A DNA stretch of 24,426 nucleotides from an uncultured Clostridia bacterium (lineage in GTDB: Bacteria; Bacillota; Clostridia; TANB77; CAG-508). Shown here one piece after another: positions 21,335 to 24,426 of this stretch; position 1 is the stretch's first letter; every line of letters begins with the position of its first letter. The stretch spans positions 1 to 24,426 of the forward strand of contig CANPZT010000008.1 in the NCBI GenBank assembly GCA_947589135.1, read 5' to 3'. Below the pieces are notes generated by a model. That model was not told where the DNA came from. It saw nothing but the letters and a program-made list of their open reading frames with translations, and searched no databases. A program made the position numbers and the translations under genes.

Positions 21335-21379
21335 TTATCCAACCCAACGTCTAATCCAATCTAATAAAGCATCAAACAT
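21335..21379 (-). CDS. 14-aa amphipathic micropeptide ORF (MFDALLDWIRRWVG)
   Basis: A complete ORF of 14 codons and TAA. GGTGGTGAT ends 4 bases before the ATG. As a helix the charged residues Asp3, Asp7, Arg10 and Arg11 fall on one face and Phe2, Leu5, Leu6, Ile9, Trp12 and Val13 on the other. Two Trp codons are unusual in so short and AT-rich a stretch. It has no signal peptide and no Cys for an AgrD-style ring. It sits in a slot bounded by a terminator on each side, between the regulator and kinase genes. It could be a leaderless signal for the kinase, a membrane-active or PSM-like peptide, a leader peptide, or a chance ORF. Its promoter is unclear. Confidence 0.5.
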   Translation of the reverse strand: MFDALLDWIRRWVG

Positions 21380-21408
21380 GAAAATCACCACCTTTTCTAC
21401 AAAATTCA

Positions 21409-21418
21409 CAAATATTTG
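21409..21418. promoter_or_regulatory. Palindrome before the micropeptide
   Basis: CAAATATTTG is a perfect palindrome between the upstream terminator and the micropeptide ribosome binding site. It may be an operator; its short length makes it weak. Confidence 0.25.
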
Positions 21419-21423
21419 CGTTA

Positions 21424-21463
21424 ATAAAAAAATACCATTTATTCTATTGGAATAGATGGTATT
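21424..21463 (-). terminator. Second terminator downstream of the Spo0A-like regulator
   Basis: 14-bp stem (21431-21444 with 21450-21463, one G-T pair), followed on the minus strand by seven T. It ends 45 bases before the micropeptide ATG, so it may act as an attenuator for it. Confidence 0.75.
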
Positions 21464-21500
21464 TTATAGTAGAAAAATATGGTGAAAAATGAAAAAAAGA

Positions 21501-21530
21501 ATAAAAAACTAGCATATAAAAATATGCTAG
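21501..21530 (-). terminator. Terminator of the Spo0A-like regulator
   Basis: On the minus strand CTAGCATAT/ATATGCTAG with a T-rich loop, then TTTTTT. The stop codon TAG of the regulator is inside the stem. Confidence 0.75.
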
Positions 21531-22315
21531 ATTAACTTTTTAATTTTATCTACATAATAGTAAATAAATTCCATCGGAGTTGGAATACCAGTTTCATGAT
21601 TGATTTTAGCAGTATAATAAGTAGATAAATCTTCTAGAGAAGAAACTCTCCATGCGTGAATAATTGCATTTTGTATTCCATTTGTAATTGTATTACCAGA
21701 TTTTTGATGAATTTTAGTTAGATATTGAATTACACCAATATCATTACTATCATTTTGAATTAAATATAAAATAGCGTCATGTATATATTTTCTGCCTTTT
21801 AATTTAGAAGTAACACCTATTAAATCCATTTCCGTGTCAATACAATCAGAAATTTTCTTTTCTACATCAACTAATTCTTCTTGAAAAGATGCAATAGAGC
21901 TTTTAGGAATAGAATCACGCATGATAAGAAATTTATTTAAAACATGTTCAGCAGAATATTTCGGATGATCTTTATATAGGATAATATCAACTCCGTTTCT
22001 ATGTAAAATATCATATGTTCTTTTTGAATTAACATGCGTAGTTACAATAATAATTGGAGTATATCCTAAATTTAGTGTCTTTAAATTAGCTAGAAAATCT
22101 AATGAATCGGCACTACCTGATATACTATTATTTAATTCAATATCTAATACTATACCTTCAGGATGTTTCAATTTTACATATTTTAAAGCATCTACATCAG
22201 AATCAGTAATAGCTATTAATTCAAATTTATTGTTATACTTTAAACAATTCATAAAATTCTCACAATCAACAGGGTCATCTTCAACTATTAATATTTTCAT
22301 AGGTTTAGTGTTCAT
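21527..22315 (-). CDS. Response regulator with Spo0A-type C-terminal domain
   Basis: 262 aa. The receiver (about 5-125) has the acid pair Asp13-Asp14, phosphoacceptor Asp58 in IVLDIEL, Thr92/Thr93 and Lys115. The C-terminal part (about 160-262) aligns by eye with the Spo0A effector domain: IGVTSKLKGRKYIHDAI for GVPAHIKGYLYLREAI, NAIIHAWRVSSLEDLS for HAIEVAWSRGNIESIS, and PTPMEFIYYYVDKIK for KPTNSEFIAMVADKLR. The receiver differs from that of true Spo0A, so it is more likely a paralogue than the master regulator. GGAGA lies 6 bases before the ATG. It is upstream of the micropeptide and the GHKL kinase on the same strand and is the probable partner. No 0A box was seen in its own promoter region. 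Confidence 0.88.
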   Translation of the reverse strand: MNTKPMKILIVEDDPVDCENFMNCLKYNNKFELIAITDSDVDALKYVKLKHPEGIVLDIELNNSISGSADSLDFLANLKTLNLGYTPIIIVTTHVNSKRTYDILHRNGVDIILYKDHPKYSAEHVLNKFLIMRDSIPKSSIASFQEELVDVEKKISDCIDTEMDLIGVTSKLKGRKYIHDAILYLIQNDSNDIGVIQYLTKIHQKSGNTITNGIQNAIIHAWRVSSLEDLSTYYTAKINHETGIPTPMEFIYYYVDKIKKLI

Positions 22316-22417
22316 AATAATTCTCCTTTATTTTATTTTTTATCTAACTAAAACTATACCATAAAATCTCATAAATTTCTATACTATATATAAAATATTT
22401 TACTATGTAAAATTATA

Positions 22418-22446
22418 TTAAAAGGTTTAAAATTGGTAAATATAGT
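22418..22446 (+). promoter_or_regulatory. Possible promoter of the XRE gene
   Basis: TTAAAA (22418-22423), 17-base spacer, TATAGT (22441-22446); modest match. The region 22316-22466 holds divergent starts for the regulator and XRE genes and no other feature that I could see. Confidence 0.4.
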
Positions 22447-22466
22447 AAAGAAAAGGAGATATAAAA

Positions 22467-22823
22467 ATGAAAAAAAACGTAGAAAATATAGATACTGAAA
22501 AGATTGAACAAATTGAGAGAGGGAAAAGAATAAGAGATATTAGAGAGAAAGAATTAAAGATGAAAAAGACACAACTAGGAAAAGAAATTGGTATTTCAGG
22601 GCAATTTTTAGGATTAGTAGAATCAGGAAAAGGAAATTTAGTATATAAAAGTGTAAAAAAACTAATGGATTTAAGTGGCCATTCATCAGATTATATATTA
22701 TATGGACTTGATGATAGTGTTATACAAGAAACTAAGAAATGTTTAGAAAAATATACAGAAAAAGAAATTATACAAGCAATGAATGTCATAAAAGAAATTA
22801 CATTGTTCATAAAAGAAAAATAA
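22467..22823 (+). CDS. XRE-family HTH regulator
   Basis: 118 aa. The HTH lies at about residues 19-78 (GKRIRDIREKELKMKKTQLGKEIGISGQFLGLVESGKGN), with the ISGQFLGLVESGK turn-recognition pattern of Cro/CI-like proteins. The tail (about 85-118) is helical and probably for dimer formation. AAAAGGAG precedes the ATG. It is divergent from the Spo0A-like regulator and 104 bases before a 61-aa membrane peptide that has its own promoter. It may act on one of these promoters; the palindrome at 22834-22863 is a candidate site. Otherwise the target is unknown. Confidence 0.85.
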   Translation: MKKNVENIDTEKIEQIERGKRIRDIREKELKMKKTQLGKEIGISGQFLGLVESGKGNLVYKSVKKLMDLSGHSSDYILYGLDDSVIQETKKCLEKYTEKEIIQAMNVIKEITLFIKEK

Positions 22824-22833
22824 AGTTTTATAA

Positions 22834-22863
22834 ATATATTATATTCAAATGAATATAATATAT
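22834..22863. promoter_or_regulatory. Perfect inverted repeat abutting a promoter
   Basis: ATATATTATATTC and GAATATAATATAT (13-bp arms, AAAT between) end at the first T of the -35 box at 22863. It follows the XRE stop codon. It could be an operator for the XRE protein or a weak terminator. Confidence 0.6.
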
Positions 22864-22891
22864 TGACTTTTAATAATTTATTAAATAAAAT
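22863..22891 (+). promoter_or_regulatory. Promoter of the 61-aa membrane peptide
   Basis: TTGACT (22863-22868), 17-base spacer, TAAAAT (22886-22891). Confidence 0.65.
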
Positions 22892-22926
22892 ACTTCATAT
22901 AAAAAATAAAAGGAGAATGTGTAGAG

Positions 22927-23112
22927 ATGTATATGGAGTATTTATTATATTTTAATTCATTAGATAAAACGGAAAAAACAAAACAATTATTATTAATAAT
23001 AATATTTTTACTAATTATTTCTGCAATTGCAGGATTAGCAGAGTTTTTAAAATATAAATATAAAGGAAAAACTAAAAATAAAACATTTCAGAAATTTCTA
23101 GAAAAAATTTAG
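22927..23112 (+). CDS. Small membrane protein, 61 aa
   Basis: A polar start (NSLDKTEKTK), one membrane helix (about 19-40, QLLLIIIFLLIISAIAGLAEFL) and a very basic tail (KYKYKGKTKNKTFQKF). The AGGAG site is 11 bases before ATG 22927, a bit far; ATG 22933 is a possible alternative. It has a promoter and a terminator of its own. I do not recognise it. Small single-helix basic proteins can be regulators of membrane complexes or toxins; neither is supported here. Confidence 0.6.
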   Translation: MYMEYLLYFNSLDKTEKTKQLLLIIIFLLIISAIAGLAEFLKYKYKGKTKNKTFQKFLEKI

Positions 23113-23163
23113 AAATTAGATGATTAAAAAAATATAAAAATCACAATTTTTCATAAAATAAAG

Positions 23164-23200
23164 GGTAATATAAATATTAAAATATTACCTCTATTTTTTT
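23164..23200 (+). terminator. Terminator after the 61-aa gene
   Basis: GGTAATAT (23164-23171) pairs with ATATTACC (23182-23189), followed by TCTATTTTTTT. Confidence 0.75.
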
Positions 23201-23229
23201 GCGATTTTATATTAATATATAAAAAATAA

Positions 23230-23258
23230 TTGTAGAACAAAATAAAATATGATAAAAT
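23230..23258 (+). promoter_or_regulatory. Possible promoter of pepF
   Basis: TTGTAG (23230-23235), 17-base spacer, TAAAAT (23253-23258), 26 bases before the start codon. Confidence 0.45.
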
Positions 23259-23284
23259 ACAAAATATACAAAGGAGGATCTAAT

Positions 23285-24426
23285 ATGAATTGGGACTTAA
23301 CAGATATTTTTAAAAATAAAGAAGAATATGAAAGTGCAAAACAAGACTTGTTAAAAAATTTAAATAAAATAGAAAAATTTAAAGGAAAATTATGTTATTC
23401 AGCACAAGACTTATTGCAATGTTATAGAATAGATGAACAAGCATTACAACAATATGAAAAAATTTATGCTTATGCAATGCTTACATATCATTTAGATATG
23501 TCAAATCAAGAGAGTATAAAACTTTTTAAAGATGCAGAAAGTTTAGGAACTATATTTAATACAAAAACATCTTTTATATCTCCAGAAATAACATATGCGG
23601 ATGAGGAAAAAATAAAAAATTTTATAGATACAACTCCAGAATTGGAACCATATAAAAGAGATATTTTAGATACATTAGAATTAAAAAAACATACATTAAA
23701 TCAAGAAGCAGAAGATATCCTTGCAAACTATTCAGAGGTGTTTTCAGCACCTGAGAACACTTATGATATTTTAACAAATGCAGAATTTAAATTTGGAACT
23801 ATAATAGATGAAGATGGAAAAGAAGTTGAATTAACAGATAGCAACTATTCCATTTATTTGAAAAGTAAAAAACAAGAGGTAAGAAAGTCAGCTTTTAAAT
23901 TAATGTATAAAAAATATAGTGAATACATAAATACTATATCAGAATTATATTTAGCAAATGTAAAAACAGATGTTATAACAAGCAAGCTAAGAAATTACGA
24001 ATCAAGTATAGAAAAAGCTGTAATCCACGATGATGCTAGTATTAAAGTATATGAAGCTTTAATTAAAGCAATTGATGAAAATATTGAAACTAATTATCAA
24101 TTTATAGAATTAAAGAGAGAATTGCTGAATTTAAAAGAATTACACATGTATGATTTATACGTAAATCCTTTTGAGGAAGGAAAAGATGAAATCACATTTG
24201 AAGAAGCCAAAAGTGAAGTTTTAAATGCTTTACAAATTATGGGACCAGAATATACCAATTTATTAAAGCAAGCTTTTGAAAATAAATGGATTGATGTTGA
24301 AGCAAAACCAAACAAAAGAGGTGGAGCATATAGCATGGGAGTTTATGGAATTCATCCTTTTGTCTTAACGAATTTTGTCAACTCAAAAAGAGATATCAGT
24401 ACAATAGCACACGAACTAGGACATAG
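23285..24426 (+). CDS. pepF: Oligoendopeptidase F (M3 family), 3' end outside window
   Basis: 380 codons are visible from ATG 23285, which follows AAAGGAGGA. The protein starts NWDLTDIFKNKEEYE and has the long helical M3 N-terminal region (family length about 600). The catalytic zinc motif HELGH is the very last visible sequence (24408-24422), preceded by the family block RGGAYSMGVYGIHPFVLTNF. PepF is a cytoplasmic zinc peptidase that cuts short oligopeptides. The window cuts off the rest of the active site. It could process peptide signals made by this region, but this is only a guess. Confidence 0.95.
   Translation, partial: MNWDLTDIFKNKEEYESAKQDLLKNLNKIEKFKGKLCYSAQDLLQCYRIDEQALQQYEKIYAYAMLTYHLDMSNQESIKLFKDAESLGTIFNTKTSFISPEITYADEEKIKNFIDTTPELEPYKRDILDTLELKKHTLNQEAEDILANYSEVFSAPENTYDILTNAEFKFGTIIDEDGKEVELTDSNYSIYLKSKKQEVRKSAFKLMYKKYSEYINTISELYLANVKTDVITSKLRNYESSIEKAVIHDDASIKVYEALIKAIDENIETNYQFIELKRELLNLKELHMYDLYVNPFEEGKDEITFEEAKSEVLNALQIMGPEYTNLLKQAFENKWIDVEAKPNKRGGAYSMGVYGIHPFVLTNFVNSKRDISTIAHELGH

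Noticed and set aside
24097..24336. Minus-strand ORF in pepF
   Set aside because: Antisense to the conserved M3 peptidase frame, no start signal.

Overview
The window comes from a very AT-rich, endospore-forming Firmicute, most likely an anaerobic member of the Clostridia, possibly an uncultured gut lineage. I judge this from codon use, AAGGAGG ribosome binding sites, TTGACA/TATAAT promoters, a T-box leader and a set of spore genes: cotJA, cotJB and cotJC, sigH, spoVFB, a SleL-like GH18 enzyme and a Spo0A-type response regulator. I cannot name a species.

Layout. Positions 1-1616 look like one end of an integrated element. It holds the C-terminal part of a large serine recombinase, a 60-aa ORF with its own promoter and terminator, and then an inverted-repeat junction (1605-1626). 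There the spore-coat gene cotJC is cut off in mid-reading frame, right after the first half of its metal-binding TEExxH motif. cotJB and cotJA follow upstream on the minus strand. Next come a divergent metal-responsive repressor and CadA-type ATPase with a clear operator (2628-2655), an AlkD-like protein, a GH18 cell-wall/spore enzyme, sigH, tRNA-Thr(GGU), a T-box-controlled thrS, and ychF. Positions 12074-15446 form a surface-protein group: a small LPKTG-anchored Asn/Ser-rich protein, a class D-like sortase, an unknown coiled-coil protein and a SipW-type signal peptidase. Two of the promoter regions in this group carry 11-bp-spaced TGTAA repeats. A TetR repressor and a divergent YhgE/Pip exporter follow, separated by mirrored operators. 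Then come a divergent Mn/Fe superoxide dismutase whose Shine-Dalgarno site is buried in a hairpin, and a frameshifted spoVFB.

Positions 19731-23112 hold what looks like a signalling module. It consists of an AgrC-like GHKL histidine kinase, a 14-codon amphipathic peptide ORF (21335-21379) in its own terminator-flanked slot, a response regulator with a Spo0A-type C-terminal domain instead of LytTR, a divergent XRE regulator and a 61-aa membrane peptide. The window ends inside an M3-family oligoendopeptidase F, cut just at its HELGH zinc motif.

Two candidates stand out as possibly undescribed systems. The first is a skin-like intervening element in cotJC that could be excised during sporulation. 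The second is the GHKL kinase / micropeptide / Spo0A-like regulator module. Both are inferred from sequence and context only.
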